From positions 28,880,921-28,944,920 of the forward strand of contig NW_022145615.1 of assembly GCF_000002235.5 (NCBI RefSeq): a stretch of 64,000 nt of DNA. Direction: 5' to 3'. Below are positions 48,201 through 54,925 of this stretch, piece by piece (the first letter of the stretch is position 1; the number at the start of each line of letters is the position of its first letter). The position numbers and the translations under genes are program-made. The stretch is from Strongylocentrotus purpuratus (taxonomy: Eukaryota > Echinodermata > Echinoidea > Camarodonta > Strongylocentrotidae). The notes under the pieces were generated by a model. It saw nothing but the letters and a program-made list of their open reading frames with translations. It was not told the DNA's origin and ran no database searches.

Positions 48201-51200
48201 CGTTGAGAAGGATGTGGGGATATCTTTTTAAATTCATTCTGTTGATATGTCCAAAGTATCTCAATCTTTTTGTGGCAACCCTGTCGATGATGGTTTCTTC
48301 CATGTTCAGTTGTGTTCGTATTTGTGTGTTTCTCATCCTGTCAAGTCTGGTCACATCCATGATTCTCCTGTGACATATGCCATCTCAAAAGTGTAAAGTC
48401 TATTTTCATCGACCTTCTTTAATGTCCATGTTTTTGCACCATATTACAGAATAGACAACACCAGGACTTTGTACAGTTCTACCTTTGTTGAGCAGCGTAT
48501 ATAGTTTGATGTCCAGATTTTCTTGAGTGCTTGGAATGCTCCTATTGCCTTCCCAATGCGGTGCTTTACCTCTTATTACACATTTAACACAATATATGCA
48601 TGGTTTAGATAATGATAAAAATCAAGTACAAAAACAAGTTAAACATAAACATTGGAAAAGGTACTATGTCCCTTTTGCAGGCAAAAAAAAATGAAAAGGT
48701 TAAATTCCAATGGCATTTGAAAGATAATACTAATTTAGAACTCCCCTTAAAAAAATGGGGCTTGAAAATGTCTTAAAGTGGGAAAAAAACGACTATTAGT
48801 TGACAAATCGACTTAGGAGCTATAGAGCCAATAAGTAATAGTCTTGATTTTCAGACCATTGTACCGCATAGTCGTACGTTTTATGCTGCGCAAAGATTCA
48901 ATCAGTTTAATTTTGGCCATTACAAGAAGTGAGTTATTGTAGTAGACAAATCCTTTACAGCTCATGTTATGTATGTTATTACCAAAGAAGAAAAAGCCAG
49001 TCAGTCAATCAATACTGACAATAGTGTCTGACAGTGAAGTCTAGCAAGTAAACGGGTTTCCTTGCATAATTTGAATATAAGGACACTACTAAGGTTTAAA
49101 TTTCACAGATAGGATATACATGACATATTTATAATTCCTGCAAAGTTCTACAGAATTTGAGGTTGGCTGCAAAAGATTTTGTTGTTGTTGTTGTTGGGTT
49201 TATCGGCGCTATCCATCGATTCCGATGATTTCCGCCAGGCTGTGCGTGAGGGCGTCTTGCTCTCACTTCTGCTGCTCTACGTTTTTGTGATTCTGATACT
49301 TGCCCGGTGTGTGAGATAAAGATTTACCTTGGCCTATGTTATTGGCGAAGTGCAAGGTTATGGGGGATTAATGTGCTCGTTACTCATTTTTTGTTAGTCA
49401 TTTAATGTTAGAGCTGGTTGGAATTAATATCATGAAGTTTCGGTGTCAATTTATAGAGTTAATGATAAATAATGTGTGTTATGTTTAATAGTATGCGCAT
49501 TTAATAATCGGCTGCAATCATTTATTCAGGCTTCGTATGTCCATCATCTCCTCCGTCATTCTGTTACTTTTATGCCTTAAGGCATGAAAAGCACAAGAAT
49601 GATAACACAATGCTATAATACACTTTATAATTCTCTATATCTTCCAGTACCTTTTATAAAGGCTAAAATGATTGAGAAGTTTTCTGCTTTTCCAAGTAGA
49701 TTTTTTAGGTTAGGATTCGTCACATGAAGTTTGCGATACATACGGTTCCTCTGTCTTTCATATTTAGGGCATGATAACATAAAATGTTTGGTAGTTTTGA
49801 AAATGTGACAATTGTCGCAAAGGCCCGTATCATGCCTATTTATCGAGTAATTGTAATAATTAAGTCTACACTTACCAAGACGGGACATAGTATCTTTAAC
49901 TGAGTATAAGATTACACAAAAGAAAAACAGTTAATAATTAATGATAATTGTAGGCATTGTATGGTAATGGAGTCAAGTAACATGACAAAACTGAATCATA
50001 ATAGATAATGATAAAATCAACTATGAAAATGCTGCATCAAAATTGTATTGGCTTTTGATTGGTTGAGAGCAGATATATTTCAACTATTATCAGGTTGCTC
50101 TGAAAAAGTACTATTTGGGAGTTGATAAATTTTTGATTTGAAAAACAACACATTTGGATGCAGGATATAAAACAAATATACCATGCTCTTTTTTCGACGT
50201 ACTGGTTAAAACTATGGGCCTCCGAGTCGGTGACTGAAATAGTACTATTGGAGTCACCTCTTGCTCATAGTTTTAACCAGAACCTCTCAAGACAGTTTAT
50301 ATTTGTATACTATTAAAAATGCCATGAATGGAATGCTCATTATTTGCCGCTTACTTCCTTCAGATTTTTCACCGGTTATCAAGATGGGAGATCTTCGTTG
50401 ACTCCGTATTCAGTGTCGAAATCAAGTCCTTCAATGGAAGTCTCGGAGTAGAGATAGACATCGTTCTCGATGCAGGCACTACACCGGATGACGTCATGAT
50501 TTATGATCTTATGACGGATGATGTCTATTTCGCCGCCAAAGATCTGTCGTCTGGATACACATCTTACACCGTGAATGTTAGCTCTATCGTTGTTCAAGGT
50601 AAGCGATGGGCCAGGGCTCTGTGGTTAGTGAGTCTGGAAACTTGAAGGTTTCGGGTTCGAAATCACGATCAATATTCTGCTTTTGGGGGCATTATTTCTT
50701 GGTTACGTATGTTATTAGTTAGGAGTTAAAGCAGAATTATGAAAATGAAACCTGTAGATAGTGAAAACCGGTTTTCATTGATGTAGGTCCTAATATTTTT
50801 CCTACTTTTTCACAATGTACAACTCTTTTCCATGATTGTTGAACACATCAATCCAAGGGTAACTTTCCAAATATACCCTATTGTTTGGCCTTTAGAAGTT
50901 ATGTCCGGACTAGACAATACGTCATTGTAATGAAATTACCCGAGGTTGATTTTTCGTATGTCTTTGCGATTCTGTTTTTTAAAGAGTTATTTAATAAACG
51001 GTCCAATGACATATAGAAAACCCATCTTCCTGTCTCAGATTTGGATGAATGCGATGAAATGGAATACTCCGCTTGCTCTGTCTATTCTACTTGCAACAAC
51101 ACGATTGGTTCCTACCAGTGCTCCTGTTTGCCTGGCTTTGGAGATCAGGGGGATCCGACAGATGGGCAAGGAACGGTCTGTAGTGGTAAGATACTGGTGC

Positions 51201-54200
51201 AGATTTAAAGATTCAGAAGCTAACTTGGCTAAAGATATATCTCCACTGACTATCTACATTGTTTTGTTTTGTCATTTTTGTTTTTGCTTGATACTAGATT
51301 TATATTTTCTACTCCATTCTCGCTGGGGTTGGCATTGGATAGGCCTTACTCCTTCGCTATTTCTCCCAACATATGCCCTGCTTATTTTATGATTGTTTTT
51401 ATCATTTATAATATTATGTAATGTAGTTTTTATTCCACGTAGTAGGTGTCCTGGGCCCCGTCTTACAAAGAGTTACGATTGATCCAAATCAATCGTAAGT
51501 CCTCCAATCAATCGCAAGTTTGCAGTCTCCTATCTCTTATGTACATAGTTACGATTGATATCAATCGCAAATAACTTACGATTGATATCAACTCTTTGTA
51601 AGACGGGGCCCTGGTGTAGTAAACGCACCACCGGACTGTGGATCACATGGTTCTCGAGTCGAGTCTCAGCACTAATGTCCTTTGGAAAGACATTAATCTA
51701 CATTTGTAACTCTCTACCCAGGTGAAGTAAATAGGTACCCGGTAGGATGAATTTCCTTGAATGCTTTAGCGCCTTTTCCTGGCGGCTCAGCTGCAGCCGA
51801 GGTAATAATATGAAACCATGTATCAAGTGCAACAGAGTTTATTCAGATAGTAGTTGCGCTATATAAATAGACATATTATTATTTTAAGAAGGTAATGCAT
51901 GAGCTATTGAAAAAAAAACTTTGTTGAGTTTTGAAAGTCTTTAATATCACGTTCTTTATACATTTAGATATCGACGAATGCATTAATTCATCCTTAAATG
52001 AATGCTCTCTGTTCGCTCGATGCACGAACACAGTCGGTGGATATAACTGTGTTTGTCTCTCGGGATATGTAGACTCTACTGGGAGCTCTGGAAGATTATG
52101 TGCAGGTAGGCAGTGATAACCAATAATAATTTTCCACTATCGCCAAAACTAACGCTTATAGGCTATTGCAAGAGAGGTGCCTACATGATGCGGCTACGCA
52201 AAGCGTATAGAGAGGGATTTGTTAATGTTGTGACATATTATAGTTGTGACACGCGCACGCTCGTTCTTTATCGGTCAAATTCATGGAGCTAGATCCAAAT
52301 AGTTTTCATACAATAGAGAATGTATGTAGGAGGGAACTGTTTGGGGCTTCGTGAATTACATGGGTGCACGTGCCACAACTATCTCCCCTCTGCTAGCTAT
52401 AAGGTCGTGAGGACCAATGTTAAAATAAAACTAGCCATACAAATATGTACATGTAAGAGAAAGAATATAATTGGAGAGGAAATAGTTCAAGGGCTTCGGA
52501 AAGTATTAAATTTTGGGGTATATTTCTTTGTGTACTGTTTCACCCTGTGCTGCCGATCAATCTTTCGTATATTAATACATGAATGAATGAATGAATAAAT
52601 GATTTCATGAATGATCGGATGAATGCCTAAATATGAATAAATAAATGAATAAAATATGTATAAGTAGAAATATGTATGACAAGTAGGCCCACATAAGAGG
52701 TATCGATGGATCGAGACATTTTCTTTCTCTGCCATTGTACCAAAGAATAATAGTGAACCATATTCAGAACAAAACGATCCACCTAATTCATATCTTTGTG
52801 CGTATTTGAATAAAACCCATCGCACAATAAAACGATCCGAGTCCGATCCGATTTTAGGAGAATTTGCAATAGTATTTAATACGAACATTCTAACATGAGA
52901 AATCTAGGATCTAAATAATCATTATGATGTAGAAAATCTAAATTTAATGGGTTTTCACGAACGCTTGGAAAAATCTTAATCGGCTCAGAATCGTAAAGAC
53001 GTCAGACCAATATGGCGATTGTTTACGATTTGTAGACGATTCGGCTTTGTTTTGTTACTAGAAGAGTTCAATATACTGAATTCCGGTTGTAAGTATTCTT
53101 ATCAATATTTAGAAGTTAATTAAGGAAGATGCTTAGATTTCCTTTCTAATACAAATACAATTCAATTGCTTTTTTTCGAAAATTGGATTGGAGGACGGTC
53201 GAGTGGTGTGCGGTGGGAGTAATTACAGGCACTATTGATTACAAAACAAAAGACCTGGGCCCTGTCTTACAAAGAGTTGCGATTGATCCAAATCAATCGC
53301 AAGTCCTCTAATCAATCGCAAGTTTGCAGTCTCCTATCTCTTGTGTACATAGTTGCGATTAATATCAATTCTTTGTGAGACAGGGCCCTGATGCACATTA
53401 TCAAGTATTCGATGAATTTAATGGAACGAATTCCAATTTCCCCCATAAAATCAGATATCAACGAGTGCATCTCACAACCATGCTCCAATGGCGGTACATG
53501 CAGGAACTTGAAAGACAGATTTATATGTGAGTGTGCTCCAGGCTATGAAGGACAGAACTGTGAAATAGGTAAGTCTACTTTTTACATTATCATCAATTAA
53601 TTTTCTGAACAGTTTTCATTATACATGTATTATAACATTAGTTATTGATTTCTATCAACAATATGCTTTTTGTTTTGGCAAAATCATGCAATTACCATTG
53701 ATCTTATTAAGATCATTTTCATTTATTTGGCAGGATTGTTATAAAAGAGCAAAATGCTTTGTAGGAAAGTAACACATTAGATAAAAGATGTTGATCAAAA
53801 TCGGATAATCTATATAAAAGTCTTTAAAATGTCAATTAGTGAATTTTACTGTACAGTCACACGATGACTTGCAATTTCGAGTAATCATTCTCTTCCTGGC
53901 TCTCACACAAAAAATGATTTCAAAACAAAATTACCCCTTTTCTCAATTATATTGGAAACTTTGCTCCTCTCTTTCTGTTTTTCACATTCTCTATCTTCCA
54001 CTCTTTTCACTCTGTCTTTCTCACCCTCTCCCTTTCACTTTGTCACCCCCTCTCTCTGTCACCACCCTCCTTCTCCCTCTCAGACCAGAATGAATGCATC
54101 TCCGCTGAGCTGAATGACTGCTCCCCAGTGGCGGCTTGCACCAACGAGCCTGGAACTTTCTCCTGCGCTTGTCCTCCGGAGTACACAGATATCTCACCTA

Positions 54201-54925
54201 CTGGTGCGGGCCCAGGAAGGGTGTGTGAGAATGGTAAAGTGGCGAAATAAAGGAGCATCTTCTATTTCAATTAAAGGGGCAGTGAGCTATGCAGTAATGT
54301 AGTAATTTATTGTTAAAAATCCGGGGGGGGGGGGGTAGCAGAGTCATCCGAGGGCGGGGTGTTATACATCTGGCTTGCCCAAGGAAGTAGGACAAATAGG
54401 TGTTGATTAGTGTGTGCATGTGCGTGTGCGTGTGCGTTTATGTGAGTGTGTGAGCGTGTGTGTGTATGTGTATGCGTGATTGCGTGTATGCATAAGCTTT
54501 TGAATGGTACGGGGGGGGGGGGGCTACCCACCGTTTTAGATATTGGAAGTGTTTTTTCTTTATTATCTGAGTGTATTTGATGGACAGCTTAGGGGATGTG
54601 GGTGAAGGGATGGCTGAAGTGGTTGGGTACATGAAGTCTCATGATGCCTAAAAGCAAGCCCTCTTCAAACATGTGTAGGGGGACGGGGCAGAAGGTATTT
54701 ACCTACATAAAGGGAAGCCACTGGAAGTAATCGTCGACAATTCTTTTGTATCTTTGTGCTTTTTCTTTTACTTTTTCTTGTATATTTCTGTAACTTACTA
54801 GTTTTTTATGTTTCTTAACAGGTTCCATGACCTTCATCGTCATTATCTCAATCGTCGTTGGTGTCATGTTCGTCCTCTTCGTCGCATTGCTCTTATTATC
54901 CCAAGCGAGGAAGGCCAAATTCTAG
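22067..54925 (+). CDS. Gene C: M8 (leishmanolysin-like) metalloprotease with EGF-SEA-EGF stalk and transmembrane helix (22 exons, 913 aa)
   Basis: Twenty-two exons join without a frame break (2,742 bp including stop). Residues 1-20 form a signal peptide. About 70-488 align by eye with animal leishmanolysin-like peptidase (LMLN/invadolysin): [31 protein letters not shown], zinc motif HEIYH (241-245), third zinc ligand His349 in ALSHFESR, Met-turn Met360, [12 protein letters not shown]. The LMLN C-terminal Cys-rich region is cut short after HDHCPTIF. Next come EGF 1 (506-543), a six-Cys EGF-like module (544-579), an SEA domain (about 580-696, with GSLGV at 643-647 where SEA domains self-cleave), four EGF modules with calcium-binding starts (697-879), a helix (about 884-905) and the tail RKAKF. 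It is predicted to be a zinc ectopeptidase on the cell surface; substrate unknown. The architecture is unlike vertebrate LMLN. Confidence 0.9.
22300..22752. mobile_element. 453 bp inverted-repeat element in gene C intron 1
   Basis: Ends AGTTCACACCGACGCCGAAT and its exact complement ATTCGGCGTCGGTGTGAACT. The interior is rich in CGCTTTG/GCTTTGATAAGC words. TTATGCTA-like words just outside both ends extend the symmetry. Probable MITE; superfamily not fixed. Confidence 0.8.
23395..23930 (+). pseudogene. LINE C-terminal and 3' end fragment in intron 1
   Basis: A short frame encodes [17 protein letters not shown] and [16 protein letters not shown], typical of the C-terminal end of L1/Tx1-like LINE ORF2 proteins (EHLFWxC). 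It is followed by AT-rich 3' sequence with no further coding. It is a remnant and not an exon of gene C. Confidence 0.65.
24428..24556 (+). CDS. Gene C exon 2: start of protease region
   Basis: 129 bp, phase 0-0. The acceptor TTTGCTTTGCAAAG has a long pyrimidine tract and the donor is ATA|GTAAGT. Encodes [13 protein letters not shown], matching the conserved YDESV segment of leishmanolysin-like peptidases. Confidence 0.85.
25950..26100 (+). mobile_element. tRNA-derived SINE fragment
   Basis: Contains GTAGGTTCGATACCC (B-box-like) and the family body CACTAATGATTTGGCAAGGCATTAATCTACATTT. Further SINE-tail-like sequence (GTAAAGCACTTAGAGACGG, near 26,448) lies beyond a poly-G element at about 26,170-26,352. 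Confidence 0.65.
26538..26617 (+). CDS. Gene C exon 3
   Basis: 80 bp, phase 0 to 2. Encodes [20 protein letters not shown]. The acceptor is GAAATCTAG and the donor ACAG|GTAACT. It supplies the helical N-terminal part before the protease core. Confidence 0.82.
26868..26976 (+). CDS. Gene C exon 4
   Basis: 109 bp, phase 2 to 0. Encodes [20 protein letters not shown], matching the conserved Cys-containing CGE/CGT..PxEHL segment of M8 peptidases. Donor CAA|GTAAGT. Confidence 0.9.
27377..29128. mobile_element. 1.75 kb element with ~90 bp inverted ends in intron 4
   Basis: The left end TATCGACTGCTTTGAGAGGC..CTGGCTGTTTTATATGCTC is mirrored by GAGCATATAAAACAGCCAGG..AAAGCAGTCGATA. The inner 1.5 kb shows no transposase. 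A 118 bp hairpin-only relative is at 40,752-40,869, and both have the same ~400 bp right flank. Confidence 0.7.
29129..29520 (+). repeat. Dispersed repeat flank, copy 1
   Basis: Shares TATTTGCCGAATTGAAACAAA, GGTGTCCGCGCTCGCACA and TGCGGCCTGTTACCCGGGGC with 40,870-41,285. The small frames inside it are not genes. Confidence 0.85.
29524..29548. repeat. (GT)n microsatellite
   Basis: Thirteen or so GT units within intron 4 of gene C. Confidence 0.95.
29691..30143. mobile_element. 453 bp MITE with TTA duplication (PIF/Harbinger-like)
   Basis: Ends AGGCCCGGTCACACAGAGG and complement (CCTCTGTATGACCGGGCCT on the right), inverted repeats of about 85 bp, flanked by TTA at 29,688-29,690 and 30,144-30,146. 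The interior is rich in GCGCGCTAG-like words. Three-base TTA/TWA duplications are the rule for PIF/Harbinger. Confidence 0.85.
30565..30775 (+). mobile_element. tRNA-derived SINE fragment
   Basis: Starts near GGGGATTCGATTCCC (B-box) and continues with CTAATATCCTTTGGCAAGAAATCAATC..GTAAATGGGTATCC, the family body. Confidence 0.65.
31144..31315 (+). mobile_element. tRNA-derived SINE
   Basis: TGGTATAGTGGTGCATTCACTTGACGCT resembles an A-box/tRNA-Glu-like start. GAGAATTCGAATCTCAGCCC is the B-box arm, and GCAGGGCCCTCAGGAAGGACAGC is the 3' body that also appears at 40,020. Confidence 0.75.
31315..31530. repeat. (TTA)n / (TAG)n simple repeat
   Basis: ATTATTATT and AGTAGTAGT tracts just upstream of exon 5 of gene C. 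They create hydrophobic false ORFs. Confidence 0.93.
31618..31808 (+). CDS. Gene C exon 5: protease core
   Basis: 191 bp, phase 0 to 2. The acceptor is ATTTATATAG and the donor is AATAG|GTAGGG. Encodes [18 protein letters not shown] and [10 protein letters not shown], the strand pair before the zinc helix in M8 enzymes. Confidence 0.92.
32053..32690 (+). repeat. Dispersed repeat in intron 5
   Basis: The first part (32,053-32,290) recurs at 48,937-49,175. The second part (32,300-32,690) recurs at 33,595-33,770 and, inverted, at 42,585-42,960. Common words are AAGACTGGGCCAAATTTCTT, ATCATTTTGATGATTCCAGA and CACGTGTC. Confidence 0.85.
33126..33213 (+). CDS. Gene C exon 6: HEIYH zinc-binding helix
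   Basis: 88 bp, phase 2 to 0. Encodes [11 protein letters not shown] and VQHEIYHAL. His241, Glu242 and His245 form the HExxH zinc/catalytic motif. Donor CTA|GTAAGT. Confidence 0.95.
33595..33770 (+). repeat. Partial copy of the intron 5 repeat
   Basis: Matches the latter half of 32,053-32,690, including TTCCAGAACCTTGCA.TACA and ATAGTTTCTTTCACAATGCA. Confidence 0.85.
33797..33891 (+). CDS. Gene C exon 7
   Basis: 95 bp, phase 0 to 2. The acceptor is TTCTTACAG and the donor AGCAG|GTAACG. Encodes [20 protein letters not shown], conserved right after HExxH in leishmanolysin-like peptidases. Confidence 0.93.
34998..35112 (+). CDS. Gene C exon 8
   Basis: 115 bp, phase 2 to 0. The acceptor is TTTTTACAG and the donor GTG|GTAAGT. 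Encodes [12 protein letters not shown] and [11 protein letters not shown], including a possible N-glycosylation site. Confidence 0.92.
35200..35440. repeat. GAT/GTT-rich low-complexity tract
   Basis: GATGATGTTGAT-type words in intron 8. They account for the Asp/Val- and Ile/Asn/His-rich open frames on the two strands. Confidence 0.9.
35990..36200. repeat. (CA)n and (TA)n microsatellites
   Basis: CA-rich tract at 35,995-36,090 and about 16 TA units near 36,167-36,198, intron 8. Confidence 0.95.
36569..36685 (+). CDS. Gene C exon 9: third zinc ligand
   Basis: 117 bp, phase 0-0. The acceptor is CATTGTAG and the donor CCG|GTAGGA. Encodes [10 protein letters not shown] and [12 protein letters not shown]. 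His349 corresponds to the third zinc ligand of M8 peptidases. Confidence 0.93.
36780..37030. repeat. Degenerate short tandem repeat in intron 9
   Basis: Loose repeats of TATGTTCCGACACC-like words at about 20-25 bp spacing. The open frame across exon 9 into this intron is read-through, not coding. Confidence 0.5.
37143..37330 (+). CDS. Gene C exon 10: Met-turn and conserved C-terminal core
   Basis: 188 bp, phase 0 to 2. The acceptor is TTTGCTAG and the donor AACAG|GTGACA. Encodes TESMGPY (Met360, 11 residues after His349, the Met-turn position), [16 protein letters not shown] and [14 protein letters not shown]. Confidence 0.95.
37783..37900 (+). CDS. Gene C exon 11
   Basis: 118 bp, phase 2 to 0. 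The acceptor ATGAAG was chosen because the alternative two bases downstream (GAAGAG) runs into a stop. Encodes [14 protein letters not shown] and EPLPDQYQ, matching LMLN. Donor CAG|GTGCCG is weak at +4/+5. Confidence 0.88.
37945..38062 (+). mobile_element. SINE, 5' part, interrupted
   Basis: GGAACCCAGCCCGGCACTTAATTCATTTGACAAGACATTAATC belongs to the tRNA-derived SINE family. The 3' part (GTTGCAGGGCCCGCAGGAAG) resumes at 40,012 after a 1.95 kb insertion. Confidence 0.75.
38063..40011. mobile_element. 1.95 kb inverted-repeat element inside the SINE
   Basis: Ends AGGATTTTTCGGCCAAATTC and the complement of AGGATTTCCCGGCGAAATTC; both continue GCGAGTTTGTCATT. No coding capacity. The right half has repeated TTGAATGA/ATTCGAATGAC words. 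It carries a second element at 38,289-39,145. Target duplication is not clear. Confidence 0.75.
38289..39145. mobile_element. 857 bp nested element with CACTGTTAGAA ends
   Basis: 11 bp terminal inverted repeats CACTGTTAGAA..TTCTAACAGTG. The interior is built of GTTGTTTAAA/TTTAAACAAC palindromes. CACTG termini resemble EnSpm/CACTA-type elements; a CA dinucleotide on both sides could be a 2 bp duplication. The superfamily is inference. Confidence 0.7.
40012..40080 (+). mobile_element. SINE, 3' part
   Basis: GTTGCAGGGCCCGCAGGAAGAGCAGTATTAATATT continues the SINE started at 37,945. The same 3' block is present in the SINE at 31,258. Confidence 0.7.
40403..40492 (+). CDS. Gene C exon 12: last M8-like exon
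   Basis: 90 bp, phase 0-0. The acceptor is TCTACTTCAG and the donor TTC|GTAAGT. Encodes [14 protein letters not shown] and HDHCPTIF, matching the start of the LMLN C-terminal region (YFDEL.. ADYCP). Confidence 0.88.
40752..40869. mobile_element. 118 bp hairpin relative of the 27.4 kb element
   Basis: TATCGACTGCTTTGAGAGGC..CAGCCAGACCTCGAATATTAAAGCTGTCGATA fold on each other. It lacks the 1.5 kb interior found at 27,377-29,128. Confidence 0.75.
40870..41285 (+). repeat. Dispersed repeat flank, copy 2
   Basis: Second copy of 29,129-29,520, with small insertions near 41,150-41,215. Confidence 0.85.
41275..41402. mobile_element. ~128 bp hairpin MITE
   Basis: AGGGGTATATAAAACATTCT..AAGGGAGTTATATTTT pairs with AAAATATAACTCCCTT..AGAATGTTATATACCCTCT. 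A related half-copy is at 33,285-33,360. Confidence 0.8.
42239..42290 (+). CDS. Gene C exon 13: 52 bp bridging exon
   Basis: Phase 0 in, phase 1 out. This is the only candidate I found between exons 12 and 14 that converts the phase. The acceptor is CTATATATAG and the donor AAAG|GTTAGT. Encodes [17 protein letters not shown]. It replaces the long Cys-rich tail of vertebrate LMLN and joins directly to EGF 1. Confidence 0.7.
42585..42960 (-). repeat. Inverted copy of the intron 5 repeat
   Basis: Reverse complement relation to 32,300-32,690 (AAGAAATTTGGCCCAGTCT, CGACACGTGCGCGATATC). Contains a G run. Confidence 0.85.
43740..44640. repeat. GTGCCCCTTTT satellite in intron 13
   Basis: Roughly 28-30 degenerate units of about 28-33 bp, each AAGTGCCCCTTTT followed by CACCTCTGATA-, ACTTTGACA- or TTTCTAATA-like words. 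Confidence 0.93.
45645..45758 (+). CDS. Gene C exon 14: EGF module 1 (calcium-binding type)
   Basis: 114 bp, phase 1-1. Encodes [15 protein letters not shown] with six cysteines. The acceptor is CCCCACAG and the donor TACG|GTACGT. Confidence 0.95.
45828..46010 (+). mobile_element. tRNA-derived SINE
   Basis: Starts GTCTAGGTATAGAGGATAAA, B-box GTGGTTCAAATCCC, body ATTCTCTGGCAATACATTAATCCACATATGCCACTCTCCGCC. Confidence 0.7.
46196..46303 (+). CDS. Gene C exon 15: EGF-like module 2
   Basis: 108 bp, phase 1-1. Encodes [19 protein letters not shown] and [13 protein letters not shown]: six cysteines, without the calcium-binding start. Donor CAAA|GTAAGT. Confidence 0.92.
46727..46842 (+). CDS. Gene C exon 16: SEA domain, N-terminal part
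   Basis: 116 bp, phase 1 to 0. The acceptor is TTCTTCCAG. Encodes [14 protein letters not shown] and [13 protein letters not shown], the first strand and helix of an SEA domain. Confidence 0.88.
46925..47150 (+). mobile_element. tRNA-derived SINE, second family
   Basis: GGCGAGATAGCTCAGTTGGT (A-box) and GACCCGGGTTCGGAACC (B-box) are well preserved. The body GCCCCTTGGTATTAGGCATT and AAGCCATCGGGTC differs from the other SINE family in the window. Confidence 0.8.
48000..48600 (-). pseudogene. RTE-like LINE C-terminal fragment
   Basis: On the minus strand a frame (48,010-48,360) encodes [34 protein letters not shown] and LTEDRKEW, the typical end of RTE-type endonuclease/reverse transcriptase proteins. 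Upstream minus-strand pieces (up to about 48,600) resemble the preceding AFQALKKIW segment but with stops. Not part of gene C; it sits antisense in intron 16. Confidence 0.8.
48937..49175 (+). repeat. Second copy of the 32,053-32,290 repeat
   Basis: Shares ATTACCAAAGAAGAAAAA, GTGTCTGACAGTGAAGTCTA and CATGACATATTTATAATTC in the same orientation. Confidence 0.88.
49625..49888 (-). pseudogene. LINE C-terminal fragment (RNase H/tail type)
   Basis: Minus-strand frame encoding [38 protein letters not shown] and a trailing FI..TGR. The C-x2-C..H..C pattern with HFML.CPKY is usual at the C-terminus of Jockey/R1-like LINEs with RNase H. Antisense in intron 16 of gene C. Confidence 0.65.
50364..50598 (+). 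CDS. Gene C exon 17: SEA domain, core and C-terminal part
   Basis: 235 bp, phase 0 to 1. The acceptor is ACTTCCTTCAG and the donor CAAG|GTAAGC. Encodes [24 protein letters not shown] sits at the SEA autoproteolysis loop position. Continues to [11 protein letters not shown]. Confidence 0.93.
50606..50690 (+). mobile_element. tRNA-related SINE fragment
   Basis: GGGCTCTGTGGTTAGTGAGTC and GGTTTCGGGTTCGAAATC resemble A- and B-boxes. It begins eight bases after exon 17. Confidence 0.5.
51039..51185 (+). CDS. Gene C exon 18: EGF module 3 (calcium-binding type)
   Basis: 147 bp, phase 1-1. Encodes [28 protein letters not shown]; six cysteines. The acceptor is CTGTCTCAG. Confidence 0.95.
51454..51610. 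mobile_element. 157 bp MITE with CTG duplication, copy 1
   Basis: Hairpin ends GGCCCCGTCTTACAAAGAGT and complement, flanked by CTG at 51,451-51,453 and 51,611-51,613. Inner sequence repeats CGATTGAT.CAAATCAATCG. It sits at the 5' edge of the SINE at 51,614. Confidence 0.88.
51614..51870 (+). mobile_element. tRNA-derived SINE with tail
   Basis: GTAGTAAACGCACCACCGGACTGTGGATCACATGGTTCTCGAGTC (boxes), ATTAATCTACATTTGTAACTC body, and the tail GTTGCGCTATATAAATAGAC. The most complete copy of the main SINE family here. Confidence 0.78.
51968..52105 (+). CDS. Gene C exon 19: EGF module 4 (calcium-binding type)
   Basis: 138 bp, phase 1-1. Encodes [29 protein letters not shown]; six cysteines. The acceptor is ACATTTAG and the donor GCAG|GTAGGC. 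Confidence 0.95.
53258..53387. mobile_element. 130 bp MITE with CTG duplication, copy 2
   Basis: Shorter sibling of 51,454-51,610 with CTG at 53,255-53,257 and 53,388-53,390. It lacks part of the right arm. Confidence 0.88.
53455..53568 (+). CDS. Gene C exon 20: EGF module 5 (calcium-binding type)
   Basis: 114 bp, phase 1-1. Encodes [32 protein letters not shown]; six cysteines, Notch/Delta-like spacing. Confidence 0.96.
54084..54233 (+). CDS. Gene C exon 21: EGF module 6
   Basis: 150 bp, phase 1-1. The acceptor is TCCCTCTCAG and the donor AATG|GTAAAG. Encodes [29 protein letters not shown]; six cysteines. Confidence 0.95.
54822..54925 (+). CDS. Gene C exon 22: transmembrane helix and stop
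   Basis: The acceptor is TTTCTTAACAG and the stop TAG is at 54,923-54,925. Encodes [27 protein letters not shown], then RKAKF. The cytoplasmic part is only about eight residues, so signalling through this tail is unlikely. Confidence 0.94.
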
